A DNA stretch of 49,703 nucleotides from Flavobacteriaceae bacterium (lineage in GTDB: Bacteria; Bacteroidota; Bacteroidia; Flavobacteriales; Flavobacteriaceae). The notes under the pieces were generated by a model, which worked only from the letters and a program-made list of their open reading frames with translations, had not been told where the DNA came from and did no database searches. The position numbers and the translations under genes were made by a program. Every line of letters starts with the position of its first letter. Position 1 is the first letter of the stretch. The stretch covers positions 1 through 49,703 of the forward strand of contig JABXIJ010000037.1 of assembly GCA_013373105.1 (NCBI GenBank), written 5' to 3'. Below are positions 36,256-44,258 of the stretch, one piece after another.

Positions 36256-36300
36256 GTCAACTTAATAATGTATGCAGTAATTTTTGCTAAAAATTAATTT

Positions 36301-36308
36301 TATTTTTG
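36301..36308 (+). promoter_or_regulatory. Putative -7 promoter element (TATTTTTG), 4 nt before the start codon
   Basis: Exact TAnnTTTG match directly before the DUF3109 ATG at 36313; predicts a leaderless mRNA if used. Confidence 0.45.
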
Positions 36309-36312
36309 CGTT

Positions 36313-36882
36313 ATGTTTCAGTTAGGAAAAACTATAGTATCAGAAGAGGTTCTAGAAAAGGACTTTGTCTGTAATTTATCTGCTTGTAAAGGTGCTTGTT
36401 GTATAGATGGAGATGCAGGTGCTCCATTAGAAAAGGAAGAAGCTAAGATTTTGGAAGAAATTTATCCAAAAGTTAAACCTTTTTTAAGAAAGGAAGGTAT
36501 AAAAGTTATAGAAGAACAGGGAGTTTGGACAACTAGTGATTGGGATGAACTCGAAACTCCATTAATAGATGGTGCAGATTGTGCTTATGTAATTTATGAT
36601 AAAAACAATATAGCTTTATGTGCTATTGAAGAAGCTTACAATAAAGGAATAATTAATTGGAAAAAGCCTGTTTCATGTCATTTATATCCTGTTAGAGTTA
36701 AAGATTACAATGAATTTGCTGCAGTTAATTATCATAAATGGGAAATCTGCGATGATGCTTGCAGTTTAGGTAAAGAATTACAAGTACCAATTTATAAGTT
36801 TGTGAAAGACGCTTTAATTCGAAAATTTGGCGAAGATTGGTATCAAGAATTAGAGAAAATTGCAGAAAAGCATTTAAAATAA
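36313..36882 (+). CDS. DUF3109 family Cys-rich protein
   Basis: A 189-residue cytoplasmic protein. The N-terminal cluster FVCNLSACKGACCIDGDAG, with ADCAYV, LCAIEEAY, VSCHLYPVRV and ICDDACSLG, gives about nine cysteines plus a His. This resembles the metal-binding YkgJ/DUF3109 group (zinc or iron-sulfur). The metal and function are not established. The start is firm because the family begins MFQLGKTIVSEE. It diverges from marC and converges on purF, with a shared hairpin between. Confidence 0.88.
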   Translation: MFQLGKTIVSEEVLEKDFVCNLSACKGACCIDGDAGAPLEKEEAKILEEIYPKVKPFLRKEGIKVIEEQGVWTTSDWDELETPLIDGADCAYVIYDKNNIALCAIEEAYNKGIINWKKPVSCHLYPVRVKDYNEFAAVNYHKWEICDDACSLGKELQVPIYKFVKDALIRKFGEDWYQELEKIAEKHLK

Positions 36883-36883
36883 C

Positions 36884-36910
36884 AAAAAAACCTCCAAATT
36901 TGGAGGCTTT
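36884..36910 (-). terminator. Terminator hairpin between DUF3109 and purF
   Basis: A perfect palindrome CCTCCAAATTTGGAGG (36891-36906) flanked by A7 on its left. On the minus strand this gives a U7 tract, a strong purF terminator. On the plus strand CTTTCTATTT follows, a weaker one for DUF3109. Confidence 0.85.
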
Positions 36911-36930
36911 CTATTTAAATATTTTTGTAT

Positions 36931-38829
36931 TTAGTAAGCTCTTTTATCATTGCCTTCATAAAAGTTTATAAAAGCTTGGTTTACCACACGCATTCCACCT
37001 GGAGTAGGATAATCTCCTGTAAAATACCAATCACCTAAATTTTTTGGGCAGGCTTTGTGTAAACCTTCTATGGTTTGATAAATAACCTCAACTTCTGCAT
37101 TTATATCATCAGTTTTTAGCATTTGAGCAATTTTACTAGAAATTTCTTCTGCACTAAAAGGGGCATAAATTCCTTTTACATAATTTATGATTTCTGTATC
37201 GTCTTTAGATTGCTGTTCTTTACACTTTTTATAAACCTCATCTACAATTTGATATTGATTGGTTTCTTTTAATAATGCTAAAGCCGCTTTAAAAGCAATA
37301 AAAGCATCAATTCTAGCCATATCTATGCCATAACAGTCTGGATAACGAATTTGTGGTGCAGAAGAAACTACCACAATTTTCTTTGGCTTTAAACGATCTA
37401 ATATTTTAATGATACTCTTTTTAAGAGTTGTTCCACGAACAATACTATCATCAATAATTACTAAATTATCTGTAGGCTTTACAACACCATATGTAATATC
37501 GTAAACATGTTCAACTAAATCATCTCTACTATTATCATCTGCTATAAACGTTCTTAATTTAGCGTCTTTTATGGCAATTTTTTCAAAACGTGGTCTTTCT
37601 GATAAGATTTCAGTAACACGTGCAGCAGATAACTTTCCACCACCTTGAAGTATTTTAGCTGTTTTTTGTTGATTTAAGATATCTTCTGCAGCTTCTGTCA
37701 TACCATAAAAAGAAGTTTCAGCTGTATTTGGTATATAAGAAAATACAGTGTTTGAAACATCAGAATTTATAGACTCTAGAATTTGTGGGAAAACATATTT
37801 TCCGAGGTTTTTACGTTCTTCATAAATATCTGCATCACTTCCTCTAGAAAAATAAATACGTTCAAAAGAACAGGCTTTATTCTCTAAGGGTTCTTTAATT
37901 TTTTTAATGCTAGTTTTACCACTTTTCTTTATAATTAAAGCATGTCCTCTCTCTAACTCTTGTACATCTTCGATCTTTACATTAAAGACAGTTTGAATAA
38001 CTGGTCTTTCTGAGGCTACAACAACAACTTCATCATCTTCGTAAAAGTAAGTTGGACGAATTCCACTTGGATCTCTAAAAACAAATGCATCTCCATGACC
38101 AACTAAACCAGCCATTGCATAACCACCATCCCAATTTTTAGAAGAACGTTTTAAAACTTTTTTTAAGCTTAAGTTCTCTTCGATAAAGGGTGATGCTTCT
38201 CTTTTACTTAAACCTTCCTTTTTTGCTTTTTGATATAACTTACCAACTTCATCTTCAAGGAAATGACCTATTTTTTCCATTACCGTTACAGTGTCTGTAA
38301 ACTCTTTAGGATGTTGGCCTAATTCAATAAGTTCTTCTAATATTTTATTAGAATTGGTCATATTAAAATTTCCAGCAACAATAAGGTTTTTATGTTTCCA
38401 ATTACTTTGCCTTAAAAAAGGATGTACATTTTCTATACTGTTTTTACCAAATGTTCCATAACGCACATGACCTAAGAATAAGTTACCAATGTATGGCATG
38501 TTTTCTTCTTGCCAATTAACATCGTCTTTTTTATCAGGATTCACCTCAAAAACACCATTAATTCGTTGGTTAATTTGAGCAAAAATATCTTGTATTGGTT
38601 GAGGTTGATTAGAACGAATTCGACTTACGTATCTTGTACCTGGCTCTACATTAAACTTAACACTTGCTAAACCAGCACCATCTTGACCTCTATTGTGTTG
38701 CTTTTCCATTAACAAATACATTTTGTTAATTCCGTAAAAAGCAGTTCCATATTTGTCTTTATAAAATTGCAGAGGTTTCTTTAACCTAACTAGGGCAATT
38801 CCACATTCGTGTTTAATTTTATCGCTCAT
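36931..38829 (-). CDS. purF: Amidophosphoribosyltransferase, long form
   Basis: First committed enzyme of purine synthesis (PRPP + glutamine to phosphoribosylamine), 632 residues. The Ntn glutaminase nucleophile is Cys9 in HECGIALV, implying removal of a short propeptide. NRGQDGAGL and GHVRYGTFG follow. The PRPP-binding motif is VIIDDSIVRGTT. A C-terminal extension of over 100 residues beyond E. coli-type PurF (about 505) includes CPKNLGDWYFTGDYPTPGG, as in Bacteroidota long-form PurF. It lies 50 nt downstream of a PfkB kinase gene on the same strand, a plausible transcription unit. Confidence 0.94.
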   Translation of the reverse strand: MSDKIKHECGIALVRLKKPLQFYKDKYGTAFYGINKMYLLMEKQHNRGQDGAGLASVKFNVEPGTRYVSRIRSNQPQPIQDIFAQINQRINGVFEVNPDKKDDVNWQEENMPYIGNLFLGHVRYGTFGKNSIENVHPFLRQSNWKHKNLIVAGNFNMTNSNKILEELIELGQHPKEFTDTVTVMEKIGHFLEDEVGKLYQKAKKEGLSKREASPFIEENLSLKKVLKRSSKNWDGGYAMAGLVGHGDAFVFRDPSGIRPTYFYEDDEVVVVASERPVIQTVFNVKIEDVQELERGHALIIKKSGKTSIKKIKEPLENKACSFERIYFSRGSDADIYEERKNLGKYVFPQILESINSDVSNTVFSYIPNTAETSFYGMTEAAEDILNQQKTAKILQGGGKLSAARVTEILSERPRFEKIAIKDAKLRTFIADDNSRDDLVEHVYDITYGVVKPTDNLVIIDDSIVRGTTLKKSIIKILDRLKPKKIVVVSSAPQIRYPDCYGIDMARIDAFIAFKAALALLKETNQYQIVDEVYKKCKEQQSKDDTEIINYVKGIYAPFSAEEISSKIAQMLKTDDINAEVEVIYQTIEGLHKACPKNLGDWYFTGDYPTPGGMRVVNQAFINFYEGNDKRAY

Positions 38830-38879
38830 TTATATTAAGTTTGATAAAAAAATTAGCATTTTTTGGCAGACTCTTTATA

Positions 38880-39806
38880 TTAAGATAACTCAATATCAAA
38901 TTGTGTTAGTTCTTTAAAAGCTTGTAAACGATTACTTACTTCTTCTTGTGTTAATTCTTGCATGCGTTCTGTACCAAATTTTTCAACACAAAATGAAGCT
39001 AAATTTGAGCCGTAAATAATAGCATTTTTCATGTTCTCAAAACTAATATCTTTAGTTTTGGTTAAATAGCCACAAAAGCCTCCTGCAAAAGTATCACCAG
39101 CTCCTGTTGGATCGAAAACTTCAGCTAATGGTAATGCTGGGGCAAAAAACATATTGCCTTCATTAAACAATAAAGCACCATGTTCCCCTTTTTTAATAAC
39201 TACATATTTAGGTCCCATTTTATGTATTTTCTTAGCAGCATTAACTAAAGAATACTCTCCACTTAATTGCCTTGCTTCTTCATCATTAATGGTTACAACA
39301 TCAACTTTTTTTAATACATCATGCAGTTCATTAAGAGAAATATCCATCCAAAAATTCATAGTATCAAGCACTACTAGTTTTGGTCTTTTAGACATTTGTT
39401 CTAATACAGATGCTTGTACTAAAGGGTGTAAGTTGCCTAACATTACAATATCTGCATCTTTAAAGTTATCTGGTACAACTGGCTCAAAATTTTCTAAGAC
39501 ATTTAATTCTGTAATTAAAGTATCTCTAGAATTCATGTCATTATGATATTTTCCACTCCAAAAAAATGTTTTTCCTCCTTTAATAACTTCAATGCCATCA
39601 GTATTAATACCTTTAGCATTCATCATAGTTAAATAAGACTCAGGAAAATCTTCGCCAACAACAGAAACAATACCAGTTTGAACATCAAATTGACTTGCAG
39701 CTAAACCTACAAAAGTTCCAGAACCACCTAGTATTTTATCTGTTTTACCAAAAGGAGTTTCTATAGCATCAAAAGCAACTGTACCAACAGCTAATAATTT
39801 ACTCAT
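38880..39806 (-). CDS. PfkB-family sugar/nucleoside kinase
   Basis: Ribokinase-fold kinase, 308 residues. The N-terminal GGSGTFVGLAASQF binds substrate, and DPTGAGDTFAGGFCG near residue 235-250 is the PfkB signature with catalytic Asp. Substrate specificity is not visible; ribose, fructose or nucleoside are possible. Its position upstream of purF on the same strand favours a purine-nucleoside or ribose role, an inference only. It diverges from sufE, and the two -7 elements face each other so that the 5' ends of the two transcripts would overlap. Confidence 0.9.
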   Translation of the reverse strand: MSKLLAVGTVAFDAIETPFGKTDKILGGSGTFVGLAASQFDVQTGIVSVVGEDFPESYLTMMNAKGINTDGIEVIKGGKTFFWSGKYHNDMNSRDTLITELNVLENFEPVVPDNFKDADIVMLGNLHPLVQASVLEQMSKRPKLVVLDTMNFWMDISLNELHDVLKKVDVVTINDEEARQLSGEYSLVNAAKKIHKMGPKYVVIKKGEHGALLFNEGNMFFAPALPLAEVFDPTGAGDTFAGGFCGYLTKTKDISFENMKNAIIYGSNLASFCVEKFGTERMQELTQEEVSNRLQAFKELTQFDIELS

Positions 39807-39822
39807 TCTTAAAATTAATCCT

Positions 39823-39830
39823 TAATTTTG
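39823..39830 (+). promoter_or_regulatory. Putative -7 promoter element (TAATTTTG) of sufE
   Basis: Exact TAnnTTTG match 46 nt upstream of the sufE ATG, nearer to the kinase gene than the opposing element at 39859-39866. Confidence 0.5.
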
Positions 39831-39858
39831 CAACTGAAATGCAATGTTAATTAAACTG

Positions 39859-39866
39859 CAAAAATA
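39859..39866 (-). promoter_or_regulatory. Putative -7 promoter element (TATTTTTG) of the PfkB kinase
   Basis: Minus-strand exact TAnnTTTG match about 52 nt upstream of the kinase ATG. With the plus-strand element at 39823-39830 it would produce partly complementary 5' ends. Confidence 0.5.
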
Positions 39867-39876
39867 CGCTTAAAAA

Positions 39877-40302
39877 ATGAGTATTAAAGAAATACAAGAA
39901 GAAATTATAGATGAGTTTTCAATGTTCGATGACTGGATGCAGCGTTACGAGTACATCATAGAATTAGGAAAATCTCTTCCTATAATAGATGAAAGCAAAA
40001 AAGTTGATGAAAATATCATAAAAGGATGTCAGTCTAAAGTATGGCTATTTTCTGAATTGCATGGAGATAAAATACGTTATACTGCAGATAGCGATGCTAT
40101 TTTAACAAAAGGAATTGTGGCTTTGTTGTTACGTGTTTTTTCAGAACAAACACCAAAAGATATTTTAGCTGCTGATACAAATTTTATTGATGAAATTGGT
40201 TTAAAAGAGCATCTTTCACCTACAAGAGCTAATGGTTTAGTTTCTATGGTAAAACAAATAAAAATGTACGCTATTGCTCAACAAGCAAAGATGACGAATT
40301 AA
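39877..40302 (+). CDS. sufE: Sulfur acceptor protein SufE
   Basis: Takes persulfide sulfur from the cysteine desulfurase SufS and passes it to the SufBCD scaffold in Fe-S cluster assembly. 141 residues. The active Cys51 is in IIKGCQSKVWLF. The C-terminal helix LSPTRANGLVSMVKQIKMYA is typical. It heads a sufE-sufT-like-DUF2480 run with gaps of 10 and 2 nt. The core sufBCDS genes are not in the window. Confidence 0.95.
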   Translation: MSIKEIQEEIIDEFSMFDDWMQRYEYIIELGKSLPIIDESKKVDENIIKGCQSKVWLFSELHGDKIRYTADSDAILTKGIVALLLRVFSEQTPKDILAADTNFIDEIGLKEHLSPTRANGLVSMVKQIKMYAIAQQAKMTN

Positions 40303-40312
40303 CAATATTGAG

Positions 40313-40633
40313 ATGACAGATAAAGAATTAGAAGAAATAGGAGACAAAATAATTAGGGTTCTTAAAACAATTTTTGATCCAGAGATACCTGTTGACATAT
40401 ATGAACTTGGTTTAATTTATGATGTTTTTGTTTCAGAAGAATATGATGCCAAAATATTAATGACATTAACATCGCCAAATTGTCCAGTTGCAGAAACCTT
40501 ACCAGTAGAAGTAGAAGAGAAAGTAAAAACATTAAAAGAAATAAATAACTGCGAAGTAGAAATAACTTTCGATCCAACATGGACTCAAGATATGATGAGT
40601 GAAGAAGCAAAGTTAGAATTAGGAATGTTATAA
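40313..40633 (+). CDS. SUF-system DUF59 (MIP18/SufT-like) protein
   Basis: A 106-residue protein of the DUF59/MIP18 family used in Fe-S cluster assembly or delivery. FDPEIPVDIYELGLIYDV is the family signature, and Cys57 in LTSPNCPVAETLP is the conserved reactive Cys. VEITFDPTWTQDMMSEEAK closes the domain. It stands alone as a single domain, as in SufT-like proteins, between sufE and DUF2480. The exact client proteins are unknown. Confidence 0.92.
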   Translation: MTDKELEEIGDKIIRVLKTIFDPEIPVDIYELGLIYDVFVSEEYDAKILMTLTSPNCPVAETLPVEVEEKVKTLKEINNCEVEITFDPTWTQDMMSEEAKLELGML

Positions 40634-40635
40634 TT

Positions 40636-41145
40636 ATGGCAGAAGAAATTATAAATAGAGTTGCCAATAGCAAACTAAGAACTTTTGATTTAGAAGAAAT
40701 TTATCCTGAAGGAGAAAGAGTTGTTTTTGATATTAAAGATTGGCTTTTTCAGGGCTTAATTTTAAAAGAAAAAGATTTTAGAGAACATGTAAAGCAACAT
40801 AATTGGGCACAATACAACAACTGTTTTGTGGCTGTAACTTGCTCTGCAGATGCTATTATTCCATCATGGGCTTTTATGCTTGTAGTTTCTGAGATGTCAT
40901 CTTTTGCCCAAAAAACAGTAGTTGGTAATTTAGAACTTTTAGAAACTGTAATTTATCAAGAACTATTAAATTTTATAGATTGGAATGAGTTTGTAGACAA
41001 GCCAGTAATTATAAAAGGTTGTAGTAATAAACCTATTCCAGAAAGTGCATATGCTATGTTAATTCAGAAGTTGCAACCCCTTGCAAAAAGTATCATGTTT
41101 GGAGAGGCATGTTCTACAGTGCCACTTTATAAAAACAAAAAATAA
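40636..41145 (+). CDS. DUF2480 family protein
   Basis: A 169-residue soluble protein restricted to Bacteroidota. Recognisable family stretches are LRTFDLEEIYPEGERVVFDI, WAQYNNCFVAVTCSADAIIP and GCSNKPIPESAY. Several conserved Cys (NNC, VTC, KGC, EAC) suggest metal or sulfur chemistry. Its constant place after sufE and the DUF59 gene (2-nt gap) suggests an accessory role in Fe-S cluster biogenesis. That role is contextual, not demonstrated. Confidence 0.88.
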   Translation: MAEEIINRVANSKLRTFDLEEIYPEGERVVFDIKDWLFQGLILKEKDFREHVKQHNWAQYNNCFVAVTCSADAIIPSWAFMLVVSEMSSFAQKTVVGNLELLETVIYQELLNFIDWNEFVDKPVIIKGCSNKPIPESAYAMLIQKLQPLAKSIMFGEACSTVPLYKNKK

Positions 41146-41168
41146 TTTTCTATTTCTCTTAGCAATTT

Positions 41169-41176
41169 TATTTTTG
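41169..41176 (+). promoter_or_regulatory. Putative -7 promoter element (TATTTTTG) of the first DUF3078 gene
   Basis: Exact TAnnTTTG match 21 nt upstream of the ATG at 41198. Confidence 0.5.
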
Positions 41177-41197
41177 TAAAATAATCGTCAACTTTTC

Positions 41198-42058
41198 ATG
41201 AGAAGTATTGTTACTTTCATTTTAATTCTTTGTGCTTTAAGTATGTACTCACAAGAGAAGAAGGTAAATAAACCAAAACCAAGATGGAAAGTGCATGGAA
41301 GATTTGCATTTATATTTAATCAATCATCTTTTACAAATTGGGCTTCAGGAGGTGAAAATACAATTGCAGGTAATCTAAATGTAAATTATGACTTTAATTA
41401 CAAGAAAGATAATATAAACTGGGATACTAGGTTTTTAACCAGTTATGGTATTAGTTATATACAAGATAAAGGATACCGAAAAACAGATGATAGAGTTGAA
41501 CTAAATTCAGTATTAGGGGTTAAAACTGGTAAATATTGGTTCTTATCTTTCATTGGAAACTTTAGAAGTCAATATAGTAATGGATACAACTACAAAGAAG
41601 ATCCAAAAAAATTGGTTTCTCAAGTACTGTCTCCTGCTTACATAACTTTAGGTCCTGGTATGTTATGGAAAAAATCTGATGATTTAAATGTAAATATTGC
41701 ACCATCTACAGCTAGATGGACAGTTGTAAATCAAAGATTTTCAGGAGAGTATGGTGTTCCTTTAGGAAAAACAACTCTATTTGCATTAGGTTTTAACTTA
41801 TCAGGGTATTACAAATTTACTTTGATGGAAAACATTGTTATGGAGAATATTTTAAACCTTTATACAGATTATTTACAAGATTCTGGAAATATTGATGTCG
41901 ATTATCAAGCAAATATTGGATTTAAAGTTAACAGAAGCATTAAAATGCAAATGACTTTCCATGTAATAATAGACGATAATTCTTCAAGTAAAATACAATT
42001 CAGACAACTTTTTGGATTAGGAATTAATTATAGCTTTCATGAAAAAGTTGTTTATTAG
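41198..42058 (+). CDS. DUF3078 family exported protein, copy 1
   Basis: A 286-residue protein with a cleavable signal peptide (about residues 1-19, ending MYSQ). The mature part consists of about 14 amphipathic strands with aromatic residues (for example SSFTNWASGGENTIAGNLNV, WFLSFIGNFRSQYSNGYN, DLNVNIAPSTARWTVV). It ends in the strand LFGLGINYSFHEKVVY, suggesting an outer-membrane beta-barrel. DUF3078 is a Bacteroidota family of unknown function. A paralogue follows immediately, each with its own -7 element. Confidence 0.85.
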   Translation: MRSIVTFILILCALSMYSQEKKVNKPKPRWKVHGRFAFIFNQSSFTNWASGGENTIAGNLNVNYDFNYKKDNINWDTRFLTSYGISYIQDKGYRKTDDRVELNSVLGVKTGKYWFLSFIGNFRSQYSNGYNYKEDPKKLVSQVLSPAYITLGPGMLWKKSDDLNVNIAPSTARWTVVNQRFSGEYGVPLGKTTLFALGFNLSGYYKFTLMENIVMENILNLYTDYLQDSGNIDVDYQANIGFKVNRSIKMQMTFHVIIDDNSSSKIQFRQLFGLGINYSFHEKVVY

Positions 42059-42083
42059 TAGTGGTTTAACTCAAATTAAAAGT

Positions 42084-42091
42084 TATTTTTG
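42084..42091 (+). promoter_or_regulatory. Putative -7 promoter element (TATTTTTG) of the second DUF3078 gene
   Basis: Exact TAnnTTTG match 21 nt upstream of the ATG at 42113. It overlaps the TTG at 42089 and so excludes that codon as the start. Confidence 0.55.
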
Positions 42092-42112
42092 TTCTTTTTA
42101 AAAATATTACCA

Positions 42113-43033
42113 ATGAAAAAAATAATAATTGCATTCTCAATTATTTTAGCATTTTCACATTTTTCAAATGCACAAACAGTAGATGAATTAAAAAAAGAAT
42201 TAGCTACTAAAAATGATTCTATTTCTAAATTACAAGCAAAAGCTGATAAGATTAAAAAACAAATAGAATCTATGCCAGGCTGGAAATTTGGTGCTTTTGG
42301 TACTGTAGGAGCTAGTTTGTCGAGTTTTAATAATTGGTATGCAAGAGACGAACCTAATGCAGATGCTGGTAATATTGGTATTACAGTTAATGCTTTTGCA
42401 AATTTAATTAAAGAAAAATTCTTTTGGAGAAATACACTTAATGTTAACTTAGGTTGGGTAAAATTAGATGATAAATCTGTTTCTGGTGATGAAGGTTTTG
42501 ATACAGCTTCTGATGTATTTAATATTAGCTCAATTTATGGTAGAAACTTTAGTAAACATTGGGCTGTTTCTGGTTTGTTAGAATACAGAACTACTATTAT
42601 AGAAAATTTTAATAATCCTGGATATTTAGATTTAGGTGCAGGTGTTACTTGGGCGCCTTCAAGTAATTTTATAGTCCTTTTTCACCCTGCTAACTACAAT
42701 TTTGTTTTTAGTAATTCAGATACTAGTTTTGAATCTTCTTTAGGTTTAAAAGTACTAGCAGATTATAATAAATCTTTTGGTAAGTTTAAGGTTAAATCTC
42801 ACTTATCATTGTTTCAGAGTTATGAAGGAAATAACTTATCTAACTGGACCTGGACTAACGCTTTTTCTTATACACTTTGGAAAGGTATTGGCTTAGGTTT
42901 CGAGTTTGGTTTACGTAATAATAGACAAGAAGCATTAAATAATGCTTTATTAACTAACCAAGCAGCAACTTTTGATACTATAGATAATAAGTTACAAAAC
43001 TACTGGTTATTTGGTTTAAGCTACAATTTTTAA
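42113..43033 (+). CDS. DUF3078 family exported protein, copy 2
   Basis: A 306-residue protein with signal peptide (KKIIIAFSIILAF, cleavage near NAQ). A short Lys/Glu coiled-coil-like stretch (DELKKELATKNDSISKLQ) precedes the barrel-like repeats. The core shows SSFNNWYARDEPNADAGNIG, ISSIYGRNFSKHWAVSGLLE and final strand NYWLFGLSYNF, parallel to the preceding gene, so the two are tandem paralogues. Start chosen at ATG 42113, not the upstream TTG, because a -7 element overlaps that TTG. Function unknown. Confidence 0.85.
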   Translation: MKKIIIAFSIILAFSHFSNAQTVDELKKELATKNDSISKLQAKADKIKKQIESMPGWKFGAFGTVGASLSSFNNWYARDEPNADAGNIGITVNAFANLIKEKFFWRNTLNVNLGWVKLDDKSVSGDEGFDTASDVFNISSIYGRNFSKHWAVSGLLEYRTTIIENFNNPGYLDLGAGVTWAPSSNFIVLFHPANYNFVFSNSDTSFESSLGLKVLADYNKSFGKFKVKSHLSLFQSYEGNNLSNWTWTNAFSYTLWKGIGLGFEFGLRNNRQEALNNALLTNQAATFDTIDNKLQNYWLFGLSYNF

Positions 43034-43059
43034 TCAATAATACTTTTAATTTATATAAT

Positions 43060-43090
43060 AAACCTCAAGAATTCCTTGAGGTTTCTTATT
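43060..43090 (+). terminator. Intrinsic terminator after the DUF3078 pair
   Basis: AAACCTCAAG (43060-43069) pairs with CTTGAGGTTT (43075-43084) around a 5-nt loop; a T-rich stretch follows. Confidence 0.85.
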
Positions 43091-43095
43091 TTAGT

Positions 43096-43103
43096 TATTT
43101 TTG
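43096..43103 (+). promoter_or_regulatory. Putative -7 promoter element (TATTTTTG) of the CNNM-type gene
   Basis: Exact TAnnTTTG match 18 nt upstream of the ATG at 43122 and directly after the terminator. Confidence 0.55.
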
Positions 43104-43121
43104 TAATATAATTTTCTGTGA

Positions 43122-44240
43122 ATGACTTTATTAATAGTTTACGCAACCATATCTATTTTCTTTTCTTTTTTGTGCTCCATTTTAGAAGCAGTTTTACTTA
43201 GTATAACACCAACATTTATTAATATAAAGAAGAATGAAGGGCATGAATATGCTATAGAATTAGAGACTTTAAAAAAGGATGTAGACAAGCCACTTATAGC
43301 AATATTAACAATTAATACAGTTGCTCATACTGTTGGTGCAATTTTAGTGGGTGTACAAGCAAAAGTTGCTTACGTTAATTTATATGGTTCAACACAAAGA
43401 TCAATTTTAGGCTTTAATTTTACAGAAGATATAATGGTTGGTGTTGTATCTACAATCATGACAATTTTAATCTTAGTTGCTTCTGAAATTATACCAAAAA
43501 CTATTGGAGCAACTTATTGGAGAAATCTTGCAAATTTTACTGCAAAAGCATTAAAAATTATGATTTTTCCGCTAAAATATACAGGTATTTTATGGTTATT
43601 GCAATTAACTACCATTTTAATAGGTGGCAGTGGTCATGGTAGTATTTTAAGTAGAGAAAGTTTTTTAGTAATGGCTGATCTTGCTGAAAAAGAGGGTGTT
43701 TTTCAAAAAAATGAAAGTAAAGTTATACGAAATTTATTAGGTTTTAAAGAAGTAAAAGTTAATGATGTAATGACGCCTAGATCTGTTTTAGAAACTGCAG
43801 ATGAAACACTAACAATTGCTGAGTTTTATGAAGATCATAAAGATTTACAGTTTTCTAGAATTCCAATATTTTCTGAAAACCCAGATGAAATTACTGGCTA
43901 TTTTTTAAAAGCAAATTTATTAGAAGCTATTATACAAGGTAAAGGAGATAAACCATTATCTACTATAAAAAGAGATATTTTAGTTACAGATAGAGATTTA
44001 TCGATTCCAGATTTATTCGACAAATTAATTCAAGAAAGAGAACATATAGCTTTAGTGGTAGATGAATATGGTTCTGTTAGTGGTTTGGTTTCACAAGAAG
44101 ACGTTATAGAAACCTTACTAGGTTTAGAAATTATGGATGAAACTGATAATGTTGAAGACTTACAAGCACTTGCTAAAAAATCTTGGAAAAATAGAGTTAA
44201 AAACTTAGGGATTATTAAGGATAATAAAAAAGAAGAATAA
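43122..44240 (+). CDS. CNNM/HlyC-CorC family membrane protein (DUF21 plus two CBS domains)
   Basis: A 372-residue protein. The DUF21 transmembrane domain (about 1-190) has four hydrophobic segments and LVASEIIPKTIGATYWR, the family hallmark. Two CBS domains follow (about 205-335), containing VNDVMTPRSVLETA and LVVDEYGSVSGLVSQEDVIE. The CorC_HlyC C-terminal domain is missing, so the protein is slightly shorter than many homologues. Family members transport or regulate Mg2+ (and Co2+), with CBS domains sensing ATP-Mg. The old name hemolysin is not supported. Converges on hflX with a 6-nt gap. Confidence 0.9.
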   Translation: MTLLIVYATISIFFSFLCSILEAVLLSITPTFINIKKNEGHEYAIELETLKKDVDKPLIAILTINTVAHTVGAILVGVQAKVAYVNLYGSTQRSILGFNFTEDIMVGVVSTIMTILILVASEIIPKTIGATYWRNLANFTAKALKIMIFPLKYTGILWLLQLTTILIGGSGHGSILSRESFLVMADLAEKEGVFQKNESKVIRNLLGFKEVKVNDVMTPRSVLETADETLTIAEFYEDHKDLQFSRIPIFSENPDEITGYFLKANLLEAIIQGKGDKPLSTIKRDILVTDRDLSIPDLFDKLIQEREHIALVVDEYGSVSGLVSQEDVIETLLGLEIMDETDNVEDLQALAKKSWKNRVKNLGIIKDNKKEE

Positions 44241-44258
44241 AGACTTCTATTCTTCTTT
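44229..44258. terminator. Weak bidirectional hairpin spanning convergent gene ends
   Basis: AAAGAAGAAT (44229-44238) and ATTCTTCTTT (44249-44258) form a 10-bp stem with a 10-nt loop, made from the last codons of both the CNNM-type gene and hflX. Low GC makes its strength doubtful. Confidence 0.4.

Noticed and set aside
35646..36260. Longer marC starting at 36260
   Set aside because: The start would precede the -7 element at 36248-36255; the ATG at 36230 matches the family start.
40362..40673. Antisense open frame across the SufT-like gene
   Set aside because: It is opposite a conserved gene, has low-complexity Leu/Ser-rich sequence and no promoter; a shadow.
42089..42091. TTG at 42089 as the start of the second DUF3078 gene
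   Set aside because: It overlaps the TATTTTTG promoter element; the ATG at 42113 begins a proper signal peptide.
43122..44240. Hemolysin as a product name
   Set aside because: The domains are DUF21 plus CBS, typical of Mg2+-related CNNM/CorC proteins; no haemolytic activity is implied.
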